Part shown: positions 1-9,083 of the stretch, piece after piece
How the letters are laid out: every line of letters starts with the position of its first letter
How positions within the stretch are numbered: the first letter of the stretch is position 1
Source: Arcobacter sp.
GTDB lineage: Bacteria > Campylobacterota > Campylobacteria > Campylobacterales > Arcobacteraceae
NCBI GenBank assembly: GCA_020048055.1
Contig: JAIFNA010000006.1
Coordinates: 154,829-218,828, forward strand
Direction of reading: 5' to 3'
DNA length: 64,000 nucleotides
Made by a program: the position numbers and the translations under genes
Notes under the pieces: model-generated
The model's input: the letters and a program-made list of their open reading frames with translations, nothing else
What the model was told of the DNA's origin: nothing
Databases searched by the model: none

Positions 1-651
1 ACTGTTCAAGGTGAACTTGAAAAGGCATTAAAAATTTTAGGGATAATATCTAAAACTGTTTTTAGTGGACGAACAGATAAAGATGTCCATAGTACAAACC
101 AAGTTGTGTCTTTTGATGTTCCAATATTTTGGGAAGATTTGGGGAAATTAAAAGTAGCACTTGATAGACTTTTAGGAGAATTTATTTTTATTAAAAGTAT
201 TGATGTTAAAGAATCTGATTTTCACGCTAGGTTTGGCGCTAAAAGTAGGGAATATCGCTATGTAATCTCATTAAAGCCAACAACACCATTTAGTTGTAGT
301 TATTTTTACCACCATAAAAATGTCAATCTTGTAAGAGTGCAAGAGGCTTCAAAGGTATTTATTGGGAAACACGATTTTTCCAATTTTAGTAAAAGTGGAA
401 GTGAGCCAAAAAGCACAATAAGGGAGATTTATGGGATAAAAATCTATAAATACAAGGAGTTTGTGGTATTTAAATTTAATGCAAATAGTTATTTGAGGAG
501 TCAAATTAGGATGATGGTTGATTTTTTATTGAAAATCTCAGATGGAAAATTTACCGTAAGTGATTTGATAAATCAACTAAATCACACGAAAATAGTTTCA
601 AAAACATTGGCTCCACCAAATGGACTTTATCTTACGAGGATTAGGTATTAA
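1..651 (+). CDS. truA: tRNA pseudouridine(38-40) synthase TruA, 5' end cut off by window
   Basis: TruA isomerises uridines 38-40 in the anticodon arm of many tRNAs to pseudouridine. The frame is open from base 1 and ends with TAA at 649-651, giving 216 visible residues against roughly 245-270 for the family, so only a short N-terminal part is missing. The signature S-G-R-T-D-K-D-V-H sits at 64-90, with the catalytic Asp codon at 76-78. The C-terminal R-S-Q-I-R-M-M-V motif, which contributes to tRNA binding, is also present. A GTG at 106 could be mistaken for the start, but the catalytic motif lies upstream of it, so it is not. The stop codon overlaps the first unit of an intergenic repeat. 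Confidence 0.95.
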   Translation, partial: TVQGELEKALKILGIISKTVFSGRTDKDVHSTNQVVSFDVPIFWEDLGKLKVALDRLLGEFIFIKSIDVKESDFHARFGAKSREYRYVISLKPTTPFSCSYFYHHKNVNLVRVQEASKVFIGKHDFSNFSKSGSEPKSTIREIYGIKIYKYKEFVVFKFNANSYLRSQIRMMVDFLLKISDGKFTVSDLINQLNHTKIVSKTLAPPNGLYLTRIRY

Positions 652-811
652 AAGCAGAGATAAAATATTATGTCCCTTTTGAAATGGGACATTTTGCAAG
701 CAAACTTGTTTGCTTCTTTAGGATTTGCTACTTTAACAATTTTTTATAAATTGTGCTAAAAGTAGAGATAAAATTGTAGGTCCCTTTTAAAATGGGACAT
801 TTTAAAAGGGG
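649..811 (+). repeat. Tandem hairpin repeat element in front of gpsA
   Basis: Two roughly 47-nt units start at 649 and 757 (period 108). Each has a TAAAAG(C/T)AGAGATAAAAT segment followed by an inverted repeat of GTCCC and GGGAC (671-690 and 780-795). Between them is a perfect hairpin of AAGCAAAC and GTTTGCTT (698-715) and a 38-nt block (706-743) that recurs with about 34 of 38 identities at 14931-14968. The second GTCCC hairpin ends just before the gpsA ribosome binding site, so the element forms the 5' leader of gpsA. It could be a processing or attenuation structure, or a small dispersed repeat. No coding capacity is evident. Confidence 0.7.
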
Positions 812-818
812 AAAAGAT

Positions 819-1712
819 ATGGGGAAAATCGCAGTCATAGGTGCAGGAAAATGGGGTGAAGCACTACATTTTGCACTATCATGCAAAAATGAAGTTTTGA
901 TAACTTCGAGAACCAAAAAAGAGATAAAAAATTTTGTACCTTTATCTTTTGCTTTGGAGTGTGAGTATTTAGTTATAGCAATTCCAGCTCAAAGTATCAG
1001 GGGGTGGCTAAAGGATAACTTTGTAAATAAAGGGCAAAAAGTTTTAGTTGCAGCAAAAGGGATTGAAGCAGATACTGGATGTTTTTTAAAAGAGATTTAT
1101 GAAGAGTATGTTGAGCCTGATAACTTAGGATTTATAAGTGGTCCATCGTTTGCCAGTGAAGTTATGAAGGGTTTGCCAACGGCTTTGGTTTTAAATTCAA
1201 CAAGCAAGATTTTTTATGATGAATTTGCTCCATTTTTCCCAGATTTTATAAAAACATATTATAGCGATGATGTTATAGGTGCTGAAATAGCAGGGGCTTA
1301 TAAAAATGTATTAGCGATAGCTAGTGGAATTTGTACTGGACTTGGACTTGGACAAAATGCAAGTGCTAGTTTAATATCTCGTGGACTTGTTGAGATGGAG
1401 AGATTTTCAAAGTATTTTGGTGAAACGAAAAATGAGACTTTTATTGGGCTTAGTGGGGCTGGAGATCTTTTTTTAACAGCCACTTCAGTTTTAAGTAGAA
1501 ATTATCGTGTTGGGCTAGGACTAGCCAATAATAAACCAATTGAGGATATTTTAAAAGAGATTGGGGAGGTTGCGGAGGGTGTTAAAACAAGTGAAGCGAT
1601 ATATAAACTTTCTCAAAAGTTTAATATCTATACACCAATTGCTAATGAAGTAAAATTGATACTTGATGGGAAAAATCCAAAAGAGAGTTTGCGGGATTTA
1701 CTAAAAAGCTAA
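819..1712 (+). CDS. gpsA: Glycerol-3-phosphate dehydrogenase [NAD(P)+]
   Basis: GpsA reduces dihydroxyacetone phosphate to sn-glycerol 3-phosphate, the backbone for phospholipid synthesis, in the cytoplasm. The product is 297 aa, normal for the family. The N-terminal Rossmann motif G-A-G-K-W-G is at residues 8-13, the catalytic-lysine segment G-A-Y-K-N is near residue 162, and the C-terminal G-A-G-D-L segment is present. I chose ATG 819 because an AAAAGGGG ribosome binding site precedes it. An in-frame ATG at 792 lies inside the upstream GTCCC/GGGAC hairpin and has no binding site of its own. The gene stands alone downstream of the repeat element, whose last hairpin may influence its translation. 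Confidence 0.95.
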   Translation: MGKIAVIGAGKWGEALHFALSCKNEVLITSRTKKEIKNFVPLSFALECEYLVIAIPAQSIRGWLKDNFVNKGQKVLVAAKGIEADTGCFLKEIYEEYVEPDNLGFISGPSFASEVMKGLPTALVLNSTSKIFYDEFAPFFPDFIKTYYSDDVIGAEIAGAYKNVLAIASGICTGLGLGQNASASLISRGLVEMERFSKYFGETKNETFIGLSGAGDLFLTATSVLSRNYRVGLGLANNKPIEDILKEIGEVAEGVKTSEAIYKLSQKFNIYTPIANEVKLILDGKNPKESLRDLLKS

Positions 1713-1775
1713 TTCAAAGAATATAGATTTAATAGTGATTTTAGTAAACTTTAGAGAATTTAATAAAGGGAAGAG

Positions 1776-2960
1776 ATGATTAAAATAGTAAAAAATGCAA
1801 CTTTATTTGTCATGGTAGTTATTACAATTACTGGTTGCGCTAAAAATGAGATTGATATCGCGTCATATCAAAACAAAATCAAAGAAAAAGTTACCATTCC
1901 TGATATTTGCAAACCACAATATAATTCAGCTATGCCAAAAGTAGCTGTTGTAGATTTTACAAACAATTCAACATTTGGCGATGGGCAGATTAACAGAACG
2001 ACATCTCAAACAAATAGTTCAGCTATTATTGGCGGTACAAAAGTTGGTAGAAGTGGATTTGTCGGTGCGGGTGTTGGAGAAAGCAACACTGTATCAAACA
2101 GCGAAAATAGGGATTTAAAAGCAAGACTCGAACAAGCATTTAGTGGTCCATTAGAAGATATGGTATCAAATAGTGGTGGAGCTGTTTTGCTTAGTCGAAA
2201 CGATATGGATAAAATTGATAGTGAACTAAAGTTGCAAGATAGTGGCTTGGTTGATCCAAAAACAGTTGTAAAACTTGGAAAATTAGTTGGAGCAAAATAT
2301 ATTATCACAGGCTCAATTGATAATGTTGATTTGAAATTTACAGATAATGGAACAGTCGCAAATGCAATAGGGAATGAGACAGCTCGTTCAAAAGATAATG
2401 CAACTAGACTTGTTGGATTACTTCTTCAAGTAGGAGCTGCTGCAACTGATGGAATGGTGATAACATCAAAAGCAACAATTAAAATAATTGATGTTGAAAC
2501 GGGCAAAATAGAGTTTTCAAGAACTCTAGGCGGTTCAACTAATATTGGTAAATTTAAAAATCCAAGTTATGATCAAATTGTTGGAGCAGTGAAGAAAAAT
2601 ATTATAGATGGGCTTCCTGCTTTAAATGAAGATTTTGCTACATATTTTTCTGTAAAAGGGTATATTACTCAACTTAGATATCAAGGTAAAGATGTTGTGG
2701 CTCAAGTAAATGTTGGGAGAGATTTTAAAGTTGTAGAGAATCAAATTTTTAAAATACTAAATTTTGACTCGCTTGTTGATCCTTTGAATGGAAATGAGAG
2801 TTGTGATATATCGATCTCAAAAGTAAAGCTAAAAGCAACAAATCAAATCACCCCAACATCGACATGGGCAACTATTGAAGATGGTGACGGGATGAGTCTA
2901 AAACTTGGACAATTAATTCAAAAAACACATGAAAAGGGTAGCTTTGGAATCTTTAAGTAG
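1776..2960 (+). CDS. CsgG/HfaB-like outer-membrane lipoprotein
   Basis: This is a 394-aa lipoprotein: a hydrophobic signal segment ends in a T-I-T-G-C lipobox (Cys near residue 21). Residues about 54-185 resemble the CsgG/HfaB family: K-V-A-V-V-D-F-T-N-N, then a helix with L-E-Q-A-F, then the G-A-K-Y-I-I-T-G-S segment. CsgG forms the oligomeric outer-membrane pore that exports curli subunits. The C-terminal part beyond about residue 285 is not typical of CsgG. No curli subunit genes are nearby, so a role in curli export is not implied. A GGGAAGAG ribosome binding site precedes ATG 1776, and the 3' end overlaps the next lipoprotein gene by 32 bp, which suggests the two products work together. 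Confidence 0.8.
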   Translation: MIKIVKNATLFVMVVITITGCAKNEIDIASYQNKIKEKVTIPDICKPQYNSAMPKVAVVDFTNNSTFGDGQINRTTSQTNSSAIIGGTKVGRSGFVGAGVGESNTVSNSENRDLKARLEQAFSGPLEDMVSNSGGAVLLSRNDMDKIDSELKLQDSGLVDPKTVVKLGKLVGAKYIITGSIDNVDLKFTDNGTVANAIGNETARSKDNATRLVGLLLQVGAAATDGMVITSKATIKIIDVETGKIEFSRTLGGSTNIGKFKNPSYDQIVGAVKKNIIDGLPALNEDFATYFSVKGYITQLRYQGKDVVAQVNVGRDFKVVENQIFKILNFDSLVDPLNGNESCDISISKVKLKATNQITPTSTWATIEDGDGMSLKLGQLIQKTHEKGSFGIFK

Positions 2961-3972
2961 TAAAAAAACGATTTTAGCTTTAGTTGTCACTTTAGCTTTT
3001 GGTGGTTGTGTTGGTGGAAATATAAGTGTTTTACCAAAAAAAGATAGCAAACAAAAAGATGAGATTGCTTTACCAAATTGGTATTTAAATTCCCCAAATA
3101 ATACGGCTATATTTTTGTATGGTTCAGGTGAGGGTGAGAGTCTTGAGATTGCAAAATCAAATGCCCTTAGTAATATGGCAGCTAGTTTGGTTGTTAGTGT
3201 CTCATCAAACCTACAAACTAATACACAAACAAATATCACAAATGGAAAAGAGAGTTACTCTAAAGATGTTTCCAAAGATGTAAAAGTTGAAGTTCAAAAG
3301 ATAAAGTTTACAAATGCAACAGTTAAAAACAATCAGTTGATAGATGGGAAATTTTATCTTTTGATGCAAGTTGACAGGGCTGAGCTTTTCAGTCAAAAAA
3401 AAGGGGAATTTGGTTCGCGTGATGGACGAATTGAAGAACTTTATAGCTCACTTAATGGAAAGTCAAAACTAGGACAAATTCATATTTTACAAGATATGTA
3501 CCCACTTTTAAAAGAGGCAAAATCACAAGCAATAGTTTTAAATGCGATAAACAATAGTTTTGCTTATGGGGACTATTTAAAAAAGTATGATAATTATATT
3601 GATAAAATAGATGATATTAAATCTGATTGTATAGTTTCTGTTGAAAATAATCTATTTGAGAGTTATTTTAGAGATGTTTTGATTGAGTCATTGAATAAAA
3701 ATAGATTTAAAATTGGCTCAATCGGAGGTAAAAGTGATATTTTAATCAAGTTAAATGTTCAGCCAAAATATAGCATAACGAATGGTTGGAATATAGTAAA
3801 AGTGACAACAACAATATCTGTTTTGAGTGAAAATAAAATAGTTTCAAATAAAACAATAAGCACAATTGGCAGATCTTCAACCTCAAAAGAGAGTGCTTTG
3901 GAAGATGCCTCAAAGGGTTTAAGAGATGAAATTGAAACCGCAACACTTGAATATATTATTTTTGGAAAATAG
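2929..3972 (+). CDS. LPP20-family lipoprotein
   Basis: This is a 347-aa lipoprotein with the signal sequence ending in A-F-G-G-C (lipobox Cys near residue 27). Residues about 50-150 match the LPP20-type pattern: L-P-N-W-Y, then a G-x-G-E-G-E-S-L-E-I-A-K-S-N-A-L-S-N-M-A segment and a region of alternating hydrophobic strands (F-Y-L-L-M-Q-V-D). LPP20 proteins are surface lipoproteins of Helicobacter and relatives and are often paired with CsgG-like genes. The start lies 32 bp inside the CsgG-like gene, indicating coupled translation. The C-terminal region (about 200-347) has a second predicted alpha/beta domain of unknown role. The gene converges on the NFACT gene with a 3-nt gap. Confidence 0.75.
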   Translation: MKRVALESLSSKKTILALVVTLAFGGCVGGNISVLPKKDSKQKDEIALPNWYLNSPNNTAIFLYGSGEGESLEIAKSNALSNMAASLVVSVSSNLQTNTQTNITNGKESYSKDVSKDVKVEVQKIKFTNATVKNNQLIDGKFYLLMQVDRAELFSQKKGEFGSRDGRIEELYSSLNGKSKLGQIHILQDMYPLLKEAKSQAIVLNAINNSFAYGDYLKKYDNYIDKIDDIKSDCIVSVENNLFESYFRDVLIESLNKNRFKIGSIGGKSDILIKLNVQPKYSITNGWNIVKVTTTISVLSENKIVSNKTISTIGRSSTSKESALEDASKGLRDEIETATLEYIIFGK

Positions 3973-3975
3973 GGC

Positions 3976-5304
3976 TTAGATTTTTATCGTTATTGTTGAG
4001 TATGGATTGTATAGAACATTTGCGCGTGTTTGGATTTTGACATTTCTCCTTTGGGTGTAATCTACCACGAAAACGCCACCATTATCACTCGAAAACTTAG
4101 CGCAAATCTTAGAAGCTTCTATGATTATTTGTTCCGGTAGATCGTTTTTTCTATTTTGAACTATAACATGTGAAGATGGTTGCCCTTGAAGGTGAAACCA
4201 AAAATCACTAGCTTTACTATTTTCTAATAAAAATATATTTTCCCTTTCATCTCGCCCAAGCATTATTTTAAACCCATCAATAAAAAAACTTTGATATTGC
4301 TCCATTTTTTTTGTTTTTTTGATATTTCTATCTTTTTTTGGGAGATAAAACTCAATCTCATCAACCCTTTTTGCACCATTTATTATCCCTATCAATCTAT
4401 TTAGAAATTCAATCTTTCCAGATAAATTTTCATACTCTAAATATTGATTTTTGATTTTTTGCTTTAGTTTTTTCCCATTTTTAAATAAAAAATCTACATA
4501 GTTTGATGGTGAGGCAAATGAGTTATCGAGTTTTATTTCAAGCTCATTTCCATCGAAATCTATTAAAGTTATAGTTTTTTGGTATGGTTTGATTTTGTAA
4601 AGATTTGCCAAAATTAGATTGGCTGTTGCGTATGTTTCATTTGATTGTTGCTCTAAAATATCTTGTTTTTCAAGATTATTGATAATATGTTCGAGTTTAT
4701 TTTTCTCTTTTTGAAGCTGACTTATTTTTTGTGTTTTGAGGTTTTGCAGTAAAGTTGTCTCTTTTAGTGAAAAATTATTTTTCAGTTCATAGATGATATC
4801 CGAACAGATTGCATCTTGAAATGTAAAGTTTGGTTTTGGAAGAGCATCTAATTTTAATCCAACCCTAACAACTCTAGATGAATTTTGCTCATCAATATGT
4901 CTAAGTGCTTCTTGGATTATTTTATTTTCATCAAGAATTATTGTGTTTGTGTTTTTCCCTGTAAATTCAAATTGTAAGGTCGCAATCTCTTTTTTGTAAC
5001 TAGATTTTGAAATAACCTCTATGCAGAGTATTTTGTCATCATTTAAAAGATAAGTGTTATTTATTTGGGAGTTTGTAAACTTTTTTTGTAAGATAATATC
5101 AAATGGCGATTTGAAATCTTTTTTGATATTTTCACTATTTTCTTTGATGTAAACGATTGAATTTCCACGAGTCATATCAAAATAAAATGTTTCATCTTTG
5201 GAAAATTCTAATTTTAGAGTATTGTTTTCAACTCTTTTGATATGTTTTATGTGGCTAAATTTTTTTAGGTACTCACAAAAAGCCTTAAGAAGGTAGTGTT
5301 TCAT
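3976..5304 (-). CDS. NFACT family protein (RqcH/FbpA-like)
   Basis: The 442-aa product has the NFACT architecture: an N-terminal NFACT-N region, a coiled coil of about residues 200-240, and a C-terminal NFACT-R (DUF814) domain with W-F-H-L-Q-G-Q-P-S-S-H-V and V-D-Y-T-Q-R-R-N-V-K. In other bacteria this family includes RqcH, which adds C-terminal alanine tails to nascent chains on stalled 50S subunits, and proteins first described as fibronectin binding. I start at ATG 5304, preceded by GGAGT at 5309-5313. A TTG-type extension to 5343 has no ribosome binding site. The exact function in this lineage is inferred. Confidence 0.85.
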   Translation of the reverse strand: MKHYLLKAFCEYLKKFSHIKHIKRVENNTLKLEFSKDETFYFDMTRGNSIVYIKENSENIKKDFKSPFDIILQKKFTNSQINNTYLLNDDKILCIEVISKSSYKKEIATLQFEFTGKNTNTIILDENKIIQEALRHIDEQNSSRVVRVGLKLDALPKPNFTFQDAICSDIIYELKNNFSLKETTLLQNLKTQKISQLQKEKNKLEHIINNLEKQDILEQQSNETYATANLILANLYKIKPYQKTITLIDFDGNELEIKLDNSFASPSNYVDFLFKNGKKLKQKIKNQYLEYENLSGKIEFLNRLIGIINGAKRVDEIEFYLPKKDRNIKKTKKMEQYQSFFIDGFKIMLGRDERENIFLLENSKASDFWFHLQGQPSSHVIVQNRKNDLPEQIIIEASKICAKFSSDNGGVFVVDYTQRRNVKIQTRANVLYNPYSTITIKI

Positions 5305-5428
5305 TTTTACTCCATATAGCAAAACTGTTTTTGTAAAGTTCAAGTCAAATGGAAAGCAAAATTAAGGAGTTTACCGTAGTAAATGACAAAAATTTACCGA
5401 CATTTAGCGATAAAATTTAGGAAAAGAA

Positions 5429-6496
5429 CTAAACTCCAGCCGCTTCCATAAGTCTAGCTTGATAATCAGCTGTAAGTGGGTCAATTATCTCTTCAAGTAA
5501 TCCATCTTGCATAATATTATCTAGCCTATATAGCGTAAGATTTATTCTATGATCACTTATCCTTCCTTGCGGATAGTTGTAAGTTCTAATTCGCCCACTT
5601 CTGTCACCTGTTCCAACTTGTTCTTTTCGATTTGCATCTTCTTTGCTCATTCTCTCTTGCTCTTGCATATCGTAAAGTCTAGCTTTTAGAACTTTCATCG
5701 CTCGTTCTTTATTTTTGTGTTGAGATTTTTGGTCTTGATTTGTTACAACAATTCCTGATGGAAGGTGGGTAATACGAACGGCACTATCTGTTGTATTAAC
5801 TGATTGTCCACCACTTCCACTACTTCTCATAACATCAATTTTCAAGTCTTGTTCTCTTATCTCAATCTCGATATCATCAACTTCAGGGATAACAGCAACT
5901 GTGATAGCGGATGTATGAACTCTCCCTTGTGATTCAGTTTCAGGAACCCTTTGAACCCTATGAATTCCAGATTCAAACTTCATTTTAGAATATACAGATT
6001 CCCCTTTTACAAGGAAAACCATCTCTTTAAATCCGCCAGATTCGCTTTCGCTACTACTCATAATTTCAGTTTTCCACCCTTGATTTTCAGCATATCTGAT
6101 ATAAGCCCTAAAAAGGTCTGAAACGAAAAGTGCTGCCTCATCACCACCAGTTCCTGCTCGAAGCTCAATATAGATATTCTTTTCATCATTTCGATCTTTT
6201 GGGAGCAGAAGTATCTTTATCTCCTCTTCAAGTGCTGGTTTTCTTTGTTCAAGTTCTCTTAATTCCTCTTTTGCGAGTTCTGCTAGTTCTTTATCATCAA
6301 GAAGCATCTTGTTATCTTCAATGTCACTAATTATTTGGTTGTACTCTTTAGCAGCTGCGACAATTTTTGCAATACTTGATTGCTCTTTTGAGAGAGATGT
6401 CATTTTTTTTATGTCGCTAAGTATTTCTGATGAAGCCAATAAATTATGGATATCTTCACTTCTCTTGATAAAAGATTGTAATTTTTCTTGTAACAT
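5429..6496 (-). CDS. prfA: Peptide chain release factor 1
   Basis: RF1 recognises UAA and UAG in the ribosomal A site and triggers peptide release. The 355-aa length fits RF1. The G-G-Q motif lies in [11 protein letters not shown] and promotes hydrolysis. The preceding [16 protein letters not shown] segment is RF1-like, and the N-terminal coiled coil is present. The gene lies downstream of rpsT on the same strand, an order common in Campylobacterota. A strong hairpin terminator separates the two, so prfA is probably transcribed by read-through or from its own promoter. Confidence 0.95.
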   Translation of the reverse strand: MLQEKLQSFIKRSEDIHNLLASSEILSDIKKMTSLSKEQSSIAKIVAAAKEYNQIISDIEDNKMLLDDKELAELAKEELRELEQRKPALEEEIKILLLPKDRNDEKNIYIELRAGTGGDEAALFVSDLFRAYIRYAENQGWKTEIMSSSESESGGFKEMVFLVKGESVYSKMKFESGIHRVQRVPETESQGRVHTSAITVAVIPEVDDIEIEIREQDLKIDVMRSSGSGGQSVNTTDSAVRITHLPSGIVVTNQDQKSQHKNKERAMKVLKARLYDMQEQERMSKEDANRKEQVGTGDRSGRIRTYNYPQGRISDHRINLTLYRLDNIMQDGLLEEIIDPLTADYQARLMEAAGV

Positions 6497-6528
6497 TGGA
6501 TTGCCTTAAGATGGAGTATTTTGTAAAG

Positions 6529-6555
6529 AAAAAGTAGAAATTTTATCTACTTTTT
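6529..6555 (-). terminator. Rho-independent terminator after rpsT
   Basis: A 10-bp perfect stem of AAAAAGTAGA (6529-6538) and TCTACTTTTT (6546-6555) encloses a 7-nt AT loop. Read on the minus strand, the stem is followed by a T-rich tail, as expected after rpsT. It sits 8 bp after the rpsT stop and before prfA. Confidence 0.8.
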
Positions 6556-6562
6556 GAGGTGA

Positions 6563-6823
6563 TTAAAGTGAGTTAATTCTTAATTGAAGTCTGCTAACTT
6601 TTCTTGAAGCTGTTCCAAGTTTTAAAATATTTTTGCTTACGCAGTGGTGTAAATATTTGTTAGCAGTTTGCATAGCATCAAGTGCTTTCTCTTTATCGTT
6701 TGCTTCTATTGCAACTAAAACAGCTTTTGTGATGTTTTTAATTCTTGTTTTGTAAAATCTGTTTCTTTCAGTTTTTACGATCGTTTGTTTTGCTCTTTTT
6801 GCAGTTTGTTTATGATTTGCCAT
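6563..6823 (-). CDS. rpsT: 30S ribosomal protein bS20
   Basis: bS20 is a small helical protein that binds 16S rRNA early in 30S assembly. The 86-aa basic product begins M-A-N-H-K-Q-T-A-K-R-A-K-Q and has the family's R-N-R-F-Y-K-T-R segment; length and charge are typical. It is transcribed away from glmM and followed by its own terminator. Confidence 0.97.
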   Translation of the reverse strand: MANHKQTAKRAKQTIVKTERNRFYKTRIKNITKAVLVAIEANDKEKALDAMQTANKYLHHCVSKNILKLGTASRKVSRLQLRINSL

Positions 6824-7036
6824 ATTGGTAATCCTCTTATTTTTTTAATTTTTATTTGCGAAACCCACTAATAATGGGACTTAGGCGAATTTTTGTGTGG
6901 AATACTACTTAAGAAGCACTTAAAATAAGCTTTAATTAATGTTTAATTATTTTTGAAACTACTATAAAATAACCAAAAATTGATGTTAAGTATTGATTTG
7001 ATAAAATTTAGAATTAAATTAACAGAAAGATTAAAG

Positions 7037-8380
7037 ATGAAATTATTTGGAACAGACGGCGTAAGAGGTAAAGCGGGAGAATTTCTAGATGTTGTCACAG
7101 CTCTAAAATTAGCTCAAGCTGCAGGGATTTATTTTAACAACATCTCAACTAAAAGAAGTAAAAAAATACTTTTGGGAAAAGATACAAGAAGAAGTGGTTA
7201 TATGATTGAAAATGCACTTGTTAGTGGATTTACTAGTGTTGGATATGATGTGATACAAATTGGACCTATGCCAACACCAGCTATTGCGTATCTAACTGAA
7301 TCTATGAGATGTGATGCTGGGATTATGCTGAGCGCGTCACACAATCCATTTGAAGATAATGGGATAAAGTTTTTTAATTGTAGAGGCGATAAATTAAGTA
7401 GTGATATAGAAGGAAAAATTGAAGAGATTTTTTATGATGAAAAATTACTTGCATCTTCTCAAGTTACTGGGGTAAATATTGGTAAAGCTAAAAGGATTGA
7501 TGATGTTATTGGAAGATATATAGTTTCAATCAAAACATCATTCCCAAAAGCTATGTCGCTTAATAATCTAAGAATCGTCCTTGATTGCGCAAATGGTGCA
7601 GCATATAAAGTAGCGCCAACAATTTTAGAGGAACTTGGTGCTGATTTGATTGTTCTTAATAATAAACCAAATGGATTTAATATTAACGATGATTGTGGAG
7701 CGCTTCATCCACAAAATCTTGGAAAAGTGATTAGAGAATATAGGGCAGATATAGGAATTGCACTTGATGGTGATGCTGATAGATTAGTTGTTGTTGATGA
7801 AAATGGTGAAGTTATCGATGGCGATAAATTAATTGGTGCTTTGGCTGTTTATCTTAAAAAAGAAGGAAAATTGCCATCCAATAGTTGCGTTGCTACTGTT
7901 ATGAGTAATGTTGCGCTAGAGGAGTATCTAAAAGAGAATGGAATCGAACTTTATAGATCAAATGTTGGGGATAAATATGTTTTAGAGATAATGAAAGAGA
8001 AAAATATTAACTTTGGCGGTGAACAAAGTGGACATATTATTTTTGGAGATGTTGCTAAGACAGGTGATGGCTTAGCATCAGCACTACAAGTTTTATCGCT
8101 TATAATTTCAAGTGGAAAAAAAGCTAGTGAAGTTTTAAATCCATTTGAACTTTCACCACAGGTTTTAAAAAATATCAATATTGAAACAAAGATACCATTG
8201 GAAAATATAGTTGGTTTAGAGGAGATGCTTCTATCTTTTAGAAAACTTGGACTTAGAGATTTGATAAGATATTCTGGAACAGAAAACAAGATAAGACTCC
8301 TTCTTGAGGGTGAAAACAAGAAGATACTTGATAGTTCAATGGATGAACTTGTTAGATTTATTAAAAGTAAATTGTGTTAA
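7037..8380 (+). CDS. glmM: Phosphoglucosamine mutase
   Basis: GlmM interconverts glucosamine 6-phosphate and glucosamine 1-phosphate for UDP-GlcNAc, peptidoglycan and LPS synthesis. The product is 447 aa. The N-terminal F-G-T-D-G-V-R-G, the phosphoserine loop S-A-S-H-N-P (near residue 100), the metal loop D-G-D-A-D-R and the phosphate-binding R-Y-S-G-T-E-N all read intact. Start ATG 7037 is chosen because the family motif begins 4 residues later; the frame extends upstream to 6980 but adds residues not seen in the family. A TATAAA at 6963-6968 is a candidate -10 box. lspA follows immediately. Confidence 0.95.
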   Translation: MKLFGTDGVRGKAGEFLDVVTALKLAQAAGIYFNNISTKRSKKILLGKDTRRSGYMIENALVSGFTSVGYDVIQIGPMPTPAIAYLTESMRCDAGIMLSASHNPFEDNGIKFFNCRGDKLSSDIEGKIEEIFYDEKLLASSQVTGVNIGKAKRIDDVIGRYIVSIKTSFPKAMSLNNLRIVLDCANGAAYKVAPTILEELGADLIVLNNKPNGFNINDDCGALHPQNLGKVIREYRADIGIALDGDADRLVVVDENGEVIDGDKLIGALAVYLKKEGKLPSNSCVATVMSNVALEEYLKENGIELYRSNVGDKYVLEIMKEKNINFGGEQSGHIIFGDVAKTGDGLASALQVLSLIISSGKKASEVLNPFELSPQVLKNINIETKIPLENIVGLEEMLLSFRKLGLRDLIRYSGTENKIRLLLEGENKKILDSSMDELVRFIKSKLC

Positions 8381-8382
8381 TC

Positions 8383-8835
8383 ATGAGGAGTAAAGTTTAT
8401 ATTTTTTTAATCCTTGTAGCTGCACTTTTTGCCGTTGATCAATATGTTAAATTTTTATTTGTTGATGGCTTTGGTATTGATGGTGAGTGCATCTCTTTAG
8501 TTCTGGCATACAATAAAGGTGTTGCATTTTCGATGTTTGCATTTTTAGATGAGAATTTAAAGTATATACAAATAGGAATGCTTATCGTTGGAATTATCTA
8601 TTTAGCTATAAATAAAGATATGTTTAGTGATTATTATATCCCTGTTGCGATACTTTTTGCAGGTGGGATTAGCAATATTTTTGATAGATTTATCCATGCG
8701 GGTGTTGTTGATTATGTTTATTGGCATTGCGGTTTCGATTTTGCTATCTTTAACCTTGCTGATGTTTTGATTGATATCGCGGTTGTTTGGATGATTTACA
8801 TTAATTATCAAAATGAGAAGAGATTAAAAGCTTAA
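8383..8835 (+). CDS. lspA: Lipoprotein signal peptidase (signal peptidase II)
   Basis: LspA is an inner-membrane aspartyl protease that cleaves the signal peptide of prolipoproteins after diacylglyceryl transfer. The 150-aa product has four hydrophobic segments, the N-terminal D-Q-Y-V-K-F motif, N-I-F-D-R, and the two expected catalytic aspartates in V-V-D-Y (D110) and F-N-L-A-D (D127). The start is either ATG 8383 or an overlapping GTG at 8374 inside glmM. Neither has a clear ribosome binding site, so translation probably depends on coupling to glmM. Several predicted lipoproteins in this window would be its substrates. Confidence 0.95.
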   Translation: MRSKVYIFLILVAALFAVDQYVKFLFVDGFGIDGECISLVLAYNKGVAFSMFAFLDENLKYIQIGMLIVGIIYLAINKDMFSDYYIPVAILFAGGISNIFDRFIHAGVVDYVYWHCGFDFAIFNLADVLIDIAVVWMIYINYQNEKRLKA

Positions 8836-8990
8836 TTTTTCTCTTTACAAAAAATAACTTGCATTATAATAGTTATAATTTCTCTCTTTTTAACTAATTT
8901 TTAAAGCTATTAGGTTATTATTTGCGCAAATAAGTAGCAATTGTATAAAATTTATACAAATTTGTTGTCTATTTAATTTTAATTTACGGT

Positions 8991-9083
8991 TACAATAGTG
9001 TTATCATTTTGTTACAAAGTGAGATTTCGAAAATTTAACACAAAACACAAAACACAAAACACAATTCAAAACAAGGAAAAAAA
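8991..9083 (+). promoter_or_regulatory. Porin promoter and leader with 7-bp tandem repeat
   Basis: TACAAT at 8991-8996 in the context GGTTACAAT is a candidate -10 box; the same GGTTACAAT occurs upstream of rpmE. Further TATAAT-like sequences lie at about 8865-8880. The leader contains four consecutive copies of the 7-mer ACACAAA (9038-9065, the last ending in T), then an AAGGAAA ribosome binding site just before ATG 9084. The rest of the 248-bp gap after lspA is plain AT-rich sequence. Confidence 0.5.

Noticed and set aside
1776..3972. Complete curli export system
   Set aside because: Only CsgG-like and LPP20 genes are present; no CsgA, CsgB, CsgE or CsgF-like genes flank them.
6980..7036. 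Upstream start for phosphoglucosamine mutase
   Set aside because: It adds residues before the conserved M-K-L-F-G-T-D-G start and lacks a ribosome binding site.
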